From Pseudomonas sp. MYb118 (lineage in GTDB: Bacteria; Pseudomonadota; Gammaproteobacteria; Pseudomonadales; Pseudomonadaceae): DNA of 64,000 nt. Made by a program: the position numbers and the translations under genes. The stretch covers positions 1,178,001-1,242,000 of the forward strand of contig NZ_JBFRXN010000002.1 of the NCBI RefSeq assembly GCF_040947875.1, in the 5' to 3' direction. The notes below the pieces were generated by a model, which had not been told where the DNA came from, did not search any database, and worked only from the letters and a program-made list of their open reading frames with translations. Below, in pieces: positions 10,263 through 19,341 of this stretch; position 1 is the stretch's first letter, and the number at the start of each line of letters is the position of its first letter.

Positions 10263-10421
10263 TCAGCGCTTGGCGATGATGTACACCGCATGCACGATCC
10301 CCGGGATGTAACCGCACAGCGTCAGCAGAATATTCAACCAGAACGCCCCGCCAAAGCCGACCTGCAGAAACACACCCAGGGGCGGCAGAATGATCGCGAT
10401 GATGATACGAATGAAATCCAT
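10263..10421 (-). CDS. YqaE/Pmp3 family small membrane protein
   Basis: 52-residue hydrophobic protein with two transmembrane helices; IIIAIILPPLGVFLQVGF and FWLNILLTLCGYIPGIVHA are the family signature. Members in yeast and plants affect membrane potential and salt tolerance; the bacterial role is poorly known and often stress-linked. The ATG at 10421 is preceded by AGGAG on the minus strand, so the longer reading is unlikely. Single-gene unit. Confidence 0.9.
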   Translation of the reverse strand: MDFIRIIIAIILPPLGVFLQVGFGGAFWLNILLTLCGYIPGIVHAVYIIAKR

Positions 10422-10503
10422 GGGGCAGCTCCTGATTTGAAGGGGGCTCAAAAGCCCTACAGCTAATCGACCTGTGCCGTTCGTCAGGGTTCACTTCGCG
10501 CCT

Positions 10504-10824
10504 TCAGGCCAGTATTTCCAGCCCGTGCTTCTGCACGATGCTCAGCAATTTGAGCGCCATGCCGCTGGGGTGTTTGGCGCCGGCTTCCCATTGCTTCACG
10601 GTCGATGCACTGGTGTTCAGGTAACGTGCGAACACCGGTTGGCTGACATTGTTGCGCTCGCGCAGCGCCTTGATCTGCTCCGCGGGGATCGCGTCTGGAA
10701 CGGTAGCAAGGCAGGACTCATCGAACCCGCGCATGGTCGCCTTGCTGATTGCGCCGATGGCGTACAGGGCGCTGGCGGATTCGTGTATTGACTCAAATAC
10801 TTCACTTTTGAATTTTTTGCTCAT
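10504..10824 (-). CDS. HTH antitoxin (HigA-like) of a type II toxin-antitoxin pair
   Basis: 106-residue protein with a Cro/C1-type helix-turn-helix in its C-terminal half (ALRERNNVSQPVFARYLNTS, then STVKQWEAGAKHP). The N-terminal half would contact the toxin. It is the second gene of the pair and overlaps the toxin gene end by 23 bases, the toxin-first order seen in HigBA-type modules. Expected to repress the shared promoter through the palindrome at 11194-11212. Confidence 0.82.
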   Translation of the reverse strand: MSKKFKSEVFESIHESASALYAIGAISKATMRGFDESCLATVPDAIPAEQIKALRERNNVSQPVFARYLNTSASTVKQWEAGAKHPSGMALKLLSIVQKHGLEILA

Positions 10825-11173
10825 GGGCTATCTCCACAAACTCCTTTGCATCCAGTAAATGCTGGACATCATTCTCGGTCATTGCGCTGTAAGCCTTGGC
10901 CAGGACACGCAAATCACTTAACTCTTCAGCGCTGATGTTGCTCCGATCCTTCTTGGCAAACAGCACTTGATAGATCCAGTAACTCCCACCTTTGGCCACA
11001 ACGATCGAGCGATGCCGATTGGCATTCAGGCGCTTCTTCCAGACTCCGCCGCCGAGGCTTTCAGCCTGGCCCTTGAGCATTTCGGCAAAAGCATCACGAA
11101 GCTCGTCATCACCAATCCATGCCTTGCCGGCTTGAACGGCAAAACGCTTGGTCTTGAACAACCTGGGTCTCAT
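10802..11173 (-). CDS. RelE/ParE-superfamily toxin
   Basis: 123-residue basic protein of the RelE-like family usually paired with a downstream HTH antitoxin. Conserved pieces include RHRSIVVAKGGSYWIYQVLFAKKDRSNI, split here around a Lys/Arg-rich core, as in mRNA-cleaving RelE folds. The ATG at 11173 (MRPRLF) is preferred over the ATG six bases earlier because AGGAAGG then sits seven bases upstream. It overlaps the antitoxin gene. No mobile-element genes flank the pair. Confidence 0.8.
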   Translation of the reverse strand: MRPRLFKTKRFAVQAGKAWIGDDELRDAFAEMLKGQAESLGGGVWKKRLNANRHRSIVVAKGGSYWIYQVLFAKKDRSNISAEELSDLRVLAKAYSAMTENDVQHLLDAKEFVEIAHEQKIQK

Positions 11174-11193
11174 CGGCATCCCTTCCTGAAAAA

Positions 11194-11212
11194 CATACCA
11201 CCCAGTGGTATG
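11194..11212. promoter_or_regulatory. Palindromic operator before the toxin-antitoxin genes
   Basis: Perfect inverted repeat CATACCAC (11194-11201), spacer CCA, GTGGTATG (11205-11212), 14-20 bases upstream of the toxin start. Position and symmetry fit an autorepression site for the HTH antitoxin; this is inference from context. Confidence 0.65.
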
Positions 11213-11347
11213 GAAATCAAAACCTGCTCAACGACACTGTCGCTGCGCGGGCATCGGCACTCCTTGCCGACGCGCACTAAAAAACCACCGATCACGCTAT
11301 CGCTCAAGCGCTGATCGGTGTCTGGAAAAACATCGAGACAAAAAAAC

Positions 11348-11379
11348 GCCCCACGCCAAAAGAATCAAACGTGGGGCGA
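11348..11379 (-). terminator. Terminator of the aminotransferase gene
   Basis: Nine-base stem CGCCCCACG/CGTGGGGCG separated by 14 bases; read on the minus strand it is followed by a run of seven T residues. It lies about 50 bases beyond the aminotransferase stop at 11427. Confidence 0.75.
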
Positions 11380-11426
11380 CGCGTTATACCGCGAGACGGT
11401 TCGGTAATTCGTGCAGGACGTTGCTG

Positions 11427-12710
11427 TCAGACGGCAATTCCATTGCGGCATTGCAGTTGTGCCGTGCGCACGCGGGAAAAGGCGCGGGCCAGGCGCAGGA
11501 GCATTTCGTCGATGTTGGCGTTGCTCACGGTCAGCGCCGGGGTGAAGCGCAGGCAGTCGGGTTGCGGGGCGTCGAGCAGCAGGCCTTCGGAGAGGGCTGC
11601 CTTGACCACGGCGCCTGCCGAGTCGTCGGACAGGCTCAGGCCCCACAGCAGGCCTTGGCCGCGCAGTTCGCCATGACCGTAACGATGGGCCAGGCGCATC
11701 AGCCCCTCACGCAGGTGCTGGCCGGTTTGCTCCACATGCTTGAGAAACCCCCGTTCCTGCACGCTGCTCAGCACAGTCAGGCCGGCCGCTGTCATCAGCG
11801 CGTTGCCATGATGGGTGCCGGTCAGTTCACCCACGTCAAAACAGCAGGCCTTGCCCCGTGCCAGCAATGCCGCCAATGGCACGCCGCCGCCCAGCCCTTT
11901 GCCGAGCACGACGATGTCTGCCCGCACCCCATAGGTTTGTTCGGCGAGCAAGGTACCGAGGCGGCCCACACCGGTTTGCACTTCGTCCAGGATCAACAGG
12001 ATGCCCAGTTCACGGCACAGGCGCTCGACGCCCTTGAGGTAGTGCTCGGTGGCCGCAATCACCCCGGCTTCGTTCTGGATCGGTTCGAGCATGATCGCCA
12101 CGGTCCGGGCATCGACGGCGGCATGCAGCGCCGCCAGGTCATTGAACGGTACGTGACTGAAGCCCGGCAGTTGCGGTTCGAAGCGGTTGGCCAGATTGGA
12201 ACTGTCCGACGCCGGAATCGTCCCCAGGCTACGACCATGGCAGCCGTTGTTGGCCACGATGATCCGCGAAGCGCCACCGCGATGCAGCTGGCCCCACTTG
12301 CGCGCCAGTTTGATCGCCGCTTCACAGGCCTCGCTGCCGGTGTTGAGCAGGTACGCCTGGTCGCTGCCGGTGCTGGTGCACAGGCGTTCGGCGAGGTTGA
12401 GCATGCCGCGGTTATGCAGGCCGAACCCTGGATTGATCAGCGATTGCGCCTGGGCGGTGATGGCGTTGACCAGCGCCGTAGGGCTGTGCCCGAGGCTGTT
12501 GGCGCCGCCGCCCTGGGAAAAGTCCAGGTAGGCGCGGTCCTCGCTATCCCATAGCCAGGAGCCCTGGCCACGCACGAAGATCTGCCGGGGCCGCTCGACG
12601 CTGGGCATCAGGCATTCACTGGACGAAGCGTCACCCGGGGCCGACATGAAGTCCTGCGCGTGCAGGTCGTCGAGGCTGGGCGTGCTGCGCCGTAGGCTGA
12701 ACAGATTCAT
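11427..12710 (-). CDS. Class III PLP-dependent aminotransferase (acetylornithine/ornithine type)
   Basis: 427-residue fold-type I aminotransferase. Recognisable blocks: NTGSEACEAAIKLARK (phosphate-binding region), LILDEVQTGVGRLG with the cofactor-ring Asp, and VLGKGLGGGVPLAALLA carrying the Schiff-base lysine near residue 267. This is the ArgD/AruC/GabT superfamily, but the N-terminal extension MNLFSLRRSTPSLDDLHAQ is not typical of ArgD and the true substrate is unknown. The ATG at 12710 is chosen because the only upstream start is a TTG. A LysR regulator is divergent 170 bases away. Its Shine-Dalgarno lies in a perfect hairpin (12714-12737). Confidence 0.85.
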   Translation of the reverse strand: MNLFSLRRSTPSLDDLHAQDFMSAPGDASSSECLMPSVERPRQIFVRGQGSWLWDSEDRAYLDFSQGGGANSLGHSPTALVNAITAQAQSLINPGFGLHNRGMLNLAERLCTSTGSDQAYLLNTGSEACEAAIKLARKWGQLHRGGASRIIVANNGCHGRSLGTIPASDSSNLANRFEPQLPGFSHVPFNDLAALHAAVDARTVAIMLEPIQNEAGVIAATEHYLKGVERLCRELGILLILDEVQTGVGRLGTLLAEQTYGVRADIVVLGKGLGGGVPLAALLARGKACCFDVGELTGTHHGNALMTAAGLTVLSSVQERGFLKHVEQTGQHLREGLMRLAHRYGHGELRGQGLLWGLSLSDDSAGAVVKAALSEGLLLDAPQPDCLRFTPALTVSNANIDEMLLRLARAFSRVRTAQLQCRNGIAV

Positions 12711-12713
12711 GCG

Positions 12714-12737
12714 AAAAAACCTCGTTTGAGGTTTTTT
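12714..12737 (-). promoter_or_regulatory. Leader hairpin covering the aminotransferase ribosome-binding site
   Basis: Perfect ten-base inverted repeat AAAAAACCTC (12714-12723), loop GTTT, GAGGTTTTTT (12728-12737). On the minus strand the 3' arm contains GAGG nine bases before the ATG at 12710, so folding would hide the ribosome-binding site. The T-rich arm also makes it terminator-like. Confidence 0.6.
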
Positions 12738-12879
12738 GTCTTGCCTATGCAAACACCCTTTCGGTGAATGGTACTCATCGCGCTTTCTGGCCCTGTAAGC
12801 CTAGTGAATGCGGTTAGACTAGGCTGATGAAGGGCCGTGGGCCATTTCGATTTCCCAGTATTTTCGATAAGCAGAACTT

Positions 12880-13800
12880 ATGGATTTCAAGCAACTGCGT
12901 TATTTCGTCGCGGTCTACGAAGAGGGGCATGTCGGGCGGGCGGCCGAACGCCTGTCGATCTCCCAGCCGGCCCTGTCGCAGCAGATCCGCCAGCTTGAAC
13001 AAAACCTCGATGTCAGCCTGTTCGAACGCAGCAGCAAGCGCCTGCTGCCCACCCTGGCTGCGCACACGCTGTACAACCATGCCCTGCCGCTGCTCGACGG
13101 CTTGCAGCGAGCCCGGGAAGCACTGGGCAACTTCAAGGGCCAGGCGCTGCGAACCCTGGCCATCGGCGTGTTGCAAACGGTGCACACCAGCCTGGTACCG
13201 CAGATGCTCGAACGGGTACGCAAGGCGCAGCCCCATCTGGTGGTGCAGATCTATGAGCTGTCAGGGCTGGAGATCGAGCGAAGGCTGCTCAACGGCTCGC
13301 TGGACATTGGCATCAGCTACCTGCCACCGCGCCAACCGGGATTGCATGGCGTGATGCTGTACGAAGATGAGCTGACCCTCGTCATCCCGGCGGATCATCC
13401 GTTGCGCGAATTCAAGAAGGTTTCCATGGGCCAGGCCGCCGAGTTGCCGATGTTGCTGCTGGGCGAGGAGTTTCAGGTGCGGCAGATCTGGCAGACGCAA
13501 CTGGCCAGCCTCGGCCGACGTCCGCAAGTCCAGGCGGAGCTGAATAACATGGCGGGGATCCTCGACAGCCTGCCCCATACCCGATTGGCCACCGTGCTTC
13601 CGGGCCGCTCGCAAAAAGCGCTGGGCAGCCATGAGCTGCTGTGGAAACCGCTGACCGAGCCGCGAGTACCGTTGAAGGTAGGTTTGGTGTGTCGTGACGT
13701 GCAACGTCAACAGGCGTCGATGACGCTGCTGCGAACCTTGCTGGAAGAAGTGATGAGCAGTACCGATGAACGTTCGAGCACCCTGGACGGGCTGAGCTGA
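12880..13800 (+). CDS. LysR-family transcriptional regulator
   Basis: 306-residue LTTR: N-terminal winged helix (FKQLRYFVAVYEEGHVGRAA... ERLSISQPALSQQIRQLE) then a periplasmic-binding-protein-like effector domain (from ~residue 90). Divergent from the aminotransferase, which it plausibly controls through the 170-base shared region. No strong Shine-Dalgarno precedes the ATG at 12880, but the family N terminus MDFKQLRYF fixes the start. Effector unknown. A terminator follows at 13826. Confidence 0.92.
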   Translation: MDFKQLRYFVAVYEEGHVGRAAERLSISQPALSQQIRQLEQNLDVSLFERSSKRLLPTLAAHTLYNHALPLLDGLQRAREALGNFKGQALRTLAIGVLQTVHTSLVPQMLERVRKAQPHLVVQIYELSGLEIERRLLNGSLDIGISYLPPRQPGLHGVMLYEDELTLVIPADHPLREFKKVSMGQAAELPMLLLGEEFQVRQIWQTQLASLGRRPQVQAELNNMAGILDSLPHTRLATVLPGRSQKALGSHELLWKPLTEPRVPLKVGLVCRDVQRQQASMTLLRTLLEEVMSSTDERSSTLDGLS

Positions 13801-13825
13801 GTATTTTTCTGCGGGAATAAGAAAA

Positions 13826-13845
13826 CCCCGCCGAAGCGGGGCTTT
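13826..13845 (+). terminator. Terminator after LysR gene
   Basis: CCCCGC (13826-13831), loop CGAA, GCGGGG (13836-13841), then CTTT; preceded by AAAA so it may work in both directions. Confidence 0.75.
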
Positions 13846-13992
13846 GCAGACTGTTTCCCTGACATCCATTTCACTCCGCCGTCCTGGCAGAATCCTACGT
13901 GTCCGTGTTGTTACTTTGCGCTTTCCTGCGCGACGTCCATGTGAAGTAGATTAGCCGTGGATCCAATCGGCATCTATGGGAGAAGTGCAGCA

Positions 13993-14020
13993 CGTCGTGT
14001 AAGAGAATGCTTACACGACG
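13993..14020. other. Perfect 11-bp stem-loop next to acyl-CoA dehydrogenase stop
   Basis: CGTCGTGTAAG (13993-14003), loop AGAATG, CTTACACGACG (14010-14020). It is nine bases beyond the stop of the minus-strand gene at 14029 and has no T tract, so it is more likely a 3'-end stabilising hairpin or a protein site than a classical terminator. 13846-13992 shows no gene. Confidence 0.6.
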
Positions 14021-14028
14021 CCTTGGGG

Positions 14029-15807
14029 TCAGAACTGTGCGGCGTCCAGCAGGAACAGCGACTCGCTACCCGCCTTCACCGACGCGCTGAGCGAATGAAT
14101 CCGCGGCAGCAGGCGCGCGAAATAGAATCGCGCCGTGCCCACTTTGCTGGCGTAGAAGTCGTCCTGCGCCTCCTTGCCCAACGCCGCCTTGGCCATCAAT
14201 GCCCACATGTAAGCGTAGGCCACATAACCGAAGGCTTGCAGGTACTCGACCGAAGCTGCGCCGATTTCGTTCGGGTTGTTCTTCGCGCGATCCAGCAGCC
14301 ACGCAGTCAATTCATCGAGTGTGGTCAGCGCGTCATTCAATGGCTTGGTGAACTCGCCCAGGTCGGCGCTGGCCGTCGCGGTGAAATGACGAATCTCGTC
14401 GGCGAACAGCTTGTAGAACACGCCGCCACTGCCCACGACCTTGCGCCCGACCAGGTCCAGCGCCTGGATACCGTTGGTGCCTTCGTAGATCTGGGTGATT
14501 CGCACATCGCGCACCAGTTGCTCCTGGCCCCATTCACGGATGTAACCGTGGCCGCCGAACACCTGCTGGCCGTGGACGGTGGTTTCCAGGCCCAGGTCGG
14601 TGAGGAAGGCCTTGGCGACCGGGGTCAACAATGCCACCAAATCTTCCGCACGCTTGCGGGTGGCGGCGTCTTCGCTGAACTTGGCGGTATCGAGCTGCAT
14701 GGCGACGTAGGTGGAAAACGCCCGACCGCCCTCGTTCGCAGCCTTCATGGTCAGCAGCATGCGACGTACATCCGGGTGGACGATGATCGGGTCAGCCACT
14801 TTGTCCTTGTTCTGTGCACCGGTCGGCGAACGGCTTTGCAGGCGGTCGCGGGCGTACTCAACGGCGTTCTGGTAGGAACGTTCACCCGTTGCCAGACCCT
14901 GGATACCTACGCCCAGACGCTCGTAGTTCATCATGGTGAACATTGCCGCCAGGCCCTTGTTCGGCTCGCCGACCAGGTAACCCACCGCTTCGTCGAAGTT
15001 CATCACGCAGGTGGCGGACGCCTGGATGCCCATCTTGTGTTCGATCGAACCGCAGTTCGCCGGGTTGCGCGCGCCCAGGCTGCCATCGGCATTGACCAGG
15101 ACCTTCGGCACCAGGAACAGCGAGATGCCTTTCGGCCCGGCCGGTGCGTCCGGCAGTTTCGCCAGCACCAGGTGGATGATGTTCTCGGTCAGGTCGTGTT
15201 CGCCGCCGGTGATGAAGATCTTGGTGCCGCTGACTTTGTAGGAACCGTCCGCCTGTGGCTCGGCCTTGGTGCGGATAATCCCCAGGTCCGTGCCGGCGTG
15301 CGGCTCGGTCAGGCACATGGAACCGGCCCAGATGCCGGCGTACATGTTCGGCAGGTAGGCGGCCTTCAGCTCTTCGCTGGCGTGGGCGTTGATCGACAGG
15401 CAGGCGCCGGCCGTCAGCATCGGGTACAGGCCGAATGCCAGGCTCGCCGAGTTGACCATTTCCTCGACCTGCGCCGAAACGGCCTTGGGCATACCCATGC
15501 CGCCGTAGGCCGGATCACCGCCGACACCGACCCAACCGCCTTCGGCATACGTCTGGTAAGCCTGTGGGAAACCTGCCGGCGTGGTGACGGCACCTTCCGC
15601 CCAATGACAACCTTCTTCGTCCCCTGCACGGCTCAGAGGCGCGATGCTTTTGCTGGTGACCTTGCCGGCTTCTTCAAGAATGGCTTCAACGGTTTCTGCA
15701 TCGACGCTGTCAGCCAGTGCAGGCAGTTCGGCCCAGAGTTTGGCGACCTCGAAAACTTCATTGAGGACGAAGCGCATATCGCGCAGGGGCGCTTTGTAGT
15801 CAGCCAT
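14029..15807 (-). CDS. Acyl-CoA dehydrogenase, large (FadE2-like), first of three paralogues
   Basis: 592-residue FAD acyl-CoA dehydrogenase for the first step of beta-oxidation. Visible: MCLTEPHAGTDLG (FAD-contacting segment), [15 protein letters not shown], and IYEGTNGIQALDLVGRK whose Glu is the catalytic base. A C-terminal extension after ~residue 460 is typical of this ~600-residue class, which pairs with 3-methylmercaptopropionyl-CoA or medium/long-chain acyl-CoA dehydrogenases. ATG at 15807 ([10 protein letters not shown]) has GCGAGG six bases upstream. Position matches PA0508 of P. aeruginosa. Chain-length preference cannot be read from sequence. Confidence 0.93.
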   Translation of the reverse strand: MADYKAPLRDMRFVLNEVFEVAKLWAELPALADSVDAETVEAILEEAGKVTSKSIAPLSRAGDEEGCHWAEGAVTTPAGFPQAYQTYAEGGWVGVGGDPAYGGMGMPKAVSAQVEEMVNSASLAFGLYPMLTAGACLSINAHASEELKAAYLPNMYAGIWAGSMCLTEPHAGTDLGIIRTKAEPQADGSYKVSGTKIFITGGEHDLTENIIHLVLAKLPDAPAGPKGISLFLVPKVLVNADGSLGARNPANCGSIEHKMGIQASATCVMNFDEAVGYLVGEPNKGLAAMFTMMNYERLGVGIQGLATGERSYQNAVEYARDRLQSRSPTGAQNKDKVADPIIVHPDVRRMLLTMKAANEGGRAFSTYVAMQLDTAKFSEDAATRKRAEDLVALLTPVAKAFLTDLGLETTVHGQQVFGGHGYIREWGQEQLVRDVRITQIYEGTNGIQALDLVGRKVVGSGGVFYKLFADEIRHFTATASADLGEFTKPLNDALTTLDELTAWLLDRAKNNPNEIGAASVEYLQAFGYVAYAYMWALMAKAALGKEAQDDFYASKVGTARFYFARLLPRIHSLSASVKAGSESLFLLDAAQF

Positions 15808-15895
15808 GGCAAACCTCGCAAGATCTTTTACAGGTAATTCGTAGGAAGTGTGTCTCGTTGGGCCCGAGTGTAACCCAACAACTTTTGCGACACAT

Positions 15896-15914
15896 AGGGT
15901 CAACTCGTGACCCT
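15896..15914. promoter_or_regulatory. Palindrome upstream of acyl-CoA dehydrogenase gene
   Basis: AGGGTCA (15896-15902), five-base spacer, TGACCCT (15908-15914), 89 bases before the start at 15807. It could be an operator; on the plus strand it is followed by TTTT, so a terminator for antisense transcription is the alternative. Confidence 0.45.
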
Positions 15915-16012
15915 TTTGTAATTTTTAGTCATTGCATTTTCATGACCGGTAAAACGCGCTCGCGAACCAGCCGGATCAGCGGCTGGCTCGCGACGCATTC
16001 AAGACCTGAAGA

Positions 16013-17809
<1,797 letters not shown>

Positions 17810-17899
17810 GGTCATTTCTCCGGTAGCAGATCCCCCCAACCTACTGCCGCCAACCGCCCCCCACAATCACAGTCCAGACGATGAATGCGCCATCATCAC

Positions 17900-19189
17900 T
17901 CAACCCGCAGCCGCTTCCGTGCGCACCGCGCCACGGCGATTCTGCCCATAGGCCATCACGCAGTTACGCCCGGCACCCTTGGCGGCATAGAGCGCTTCGT
18001 CGGCGGACTTGAGCACTTTTTCCGGGTTGCGCTGGTCCACCCGTTCGGCCACGCCGATGCTGACCGTGACCGATACCGTGGAAGCCGAAGAACCGGAGCG
18101 GCGCTGGCGCCCTTGCTGGTCGTCCTGAGGTCGGCTGTCCTGGTTGCGCAGGTGAATGCTGTAGGTCTCGATCGACTCGCGGATGACTTCCAGATGCGGC
18201 AGACATTCCTCGAGCGTCTTGCCGGCAAACACCAGGGCAAATTCCTCACCGCCGTAGCGATAGGCCCTGCCGCCACCGCCGATTTTCGACAGCTTGCTGG
18301 CCACCAGCCGCAGCACCTGGTCGCCGACATCGTGACCATGGGTGTCGTTGAATTTCTTGAAGTGGTCGACGTCGCTCATCGCCAACACGTAGTTGCGCCC
18401 CAGGCGCTGCATGCGCTCGTTCAACGCACGACGCCCCGGCAGGCCGGTGAGCTCATCACGGAACGCCATTTGATAGGCTTCATGGGCGACCGCGGCGGCG
18501 ATCATCAGCATCACCTGGCTGCACATGATGTTGAGGGTGAACGGCAGGATGAAGGTTTTCGGCAAGGCCCAGAACAGGCCGAGCAGGCCCACCAGTTGCG
18601 CGGCGTGCAGCGGACGCGGGTTGCGCCAGTACTGCCAGCCCAGCAGCAGGAAAACCACCAGGAACACCGGGTAGGACAACTGGATCAGACTCATCCAGGC
18701 CCCGTGCAGGGCTGGCCAGCGGATTTCCGACAGCCACATCAGCAGCGGCTGTGGGTAACTTTGCTCCAGGCCCAACGCTACGCTGCCGACCGCCAGCAGC
18801 ACGGCGAACCGCGCGACCATGTCCTGGAACAGGTGGGTGCGCTCCTGCCACGCGGCGAACAAACCGAACATCAAGGGCAGCAGCAGGCAGCACAAGTGAA
18901 AAATCACTGCGGCGTCGTCACGCACCCGGCCATTGTCGCGGTAGTAGTCGGTCTGGGTGTCGAGCAGGAAGTAGGCGATGTACACCGTGACCATCAGAAA
19001 CAGTTCACGCTGACGTCGGTAAACCGCGCAATAAGCACCGCCGAGCAACAGCACCAACGTCGGCAGCACGTTGAACAGTGAGGTGAAGAAGACGTTCAGG
19101 TCCTTGACGTACGCTGCCGCCAGTCCCGAGAGCAACAGCAGCAGTGACGGCAAAAAATGACTGAAACGTACAGCGGAAGAACGCGGCAA
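17900..19189 (-). CDS. Membrane-bound diguanylate cyclase (GGDEF)
   Basis: 429-residue protein with about seven hydrophobic segments in residues 1-240 and a C-terminal GGDEF domain that makes cyclic di-GMP. The active-site loop is YGGEEFALVF, an accepted active variant; the preceding DVDHFKKFNDTHGHDVGD is intact. The RxxD inhibitory site expected five residues upstream is absent (RAYR instead). An insertion rich in Gln/Arg/Ser (QDSRPQDDQQGRQRRSGS) follows the active site. The start is a TTG (19187-19189), chosen because the first hydrophobic helix lies upstream of any in-frame ATG; it should be treated as tentative. Confidence 0.88.
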   Translation of the reverse strand: MPRSSAVRFSHFLPSLLLLLSGLAAAYVKDLNVFFTSLFNVLPTLVLLLGGAYCAVYRRQRELFLMVTVYIAYFLLDTQTDYYRDNGRVRDDAAVIFHLCCLLLPLMFGLFAAWQERTHLFQDMVARFAVLLAVGSVALGLEQSYPQPLLMWLSEIRWPALHGAWMSLIQLSYPVFLVVFLLLGWQYWRNPRPLHAAQLVGLLGLFWALPKTFILPFTLNIMCSQVMLMIAAAVAHEAYQMAFRDELTGLPGRRALNERMQRLGRNYVLAMSDVDHFKKFNDTHGHDVGDQVLRLVASKLSKIGGGGRAYRYGGEEFALVFAGKTLEECLPHLEVIRESIETYSIHLRNQDSRPQDDQQGRQRRSGSSASTVSVTVSIGVAERVDQRNPEKVLKSADEALYAAKGAGRNCVMAYGQNRRGAVRTEAAAG

Positions 19190-19341
19190 GGGTAAAGCTC
19201 CGACCCGTCAGATCAATAGATGGCAATGTGCCCACATACTTTAACGGCAGAAACCCTGACTTTCTGAGTCAATTACTCAGGTTTTTTTAATGCGGCTGTG
19301 TAACGGGATGCAACCTGCACCCCGTTACGTGCTTCCAGCCA

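Noticed and set aside
11287..11320. Second terminator at ACCGATCA/TGATCGGT beyond the aminotransferase
   Set aside because: The inner loop is long and there is no clear T run on the relevant strand; the 11348 hairpin is a better terminator.
13957..15837. 626-codon plus-strand open frame over acyl-CoA dehydrogenase
   Set aside because: Mirror of the minus-strand fadE gene, composed of shadow codons; similar long shadows face the other two paralogues and soxA.
19266..19290. CTGAGT/ACTCAG hairpin plus T run as a terminator
   Set aside because: It points along the plus strand where no gene precedes it; only a six-base stem, so not listed as a feature.
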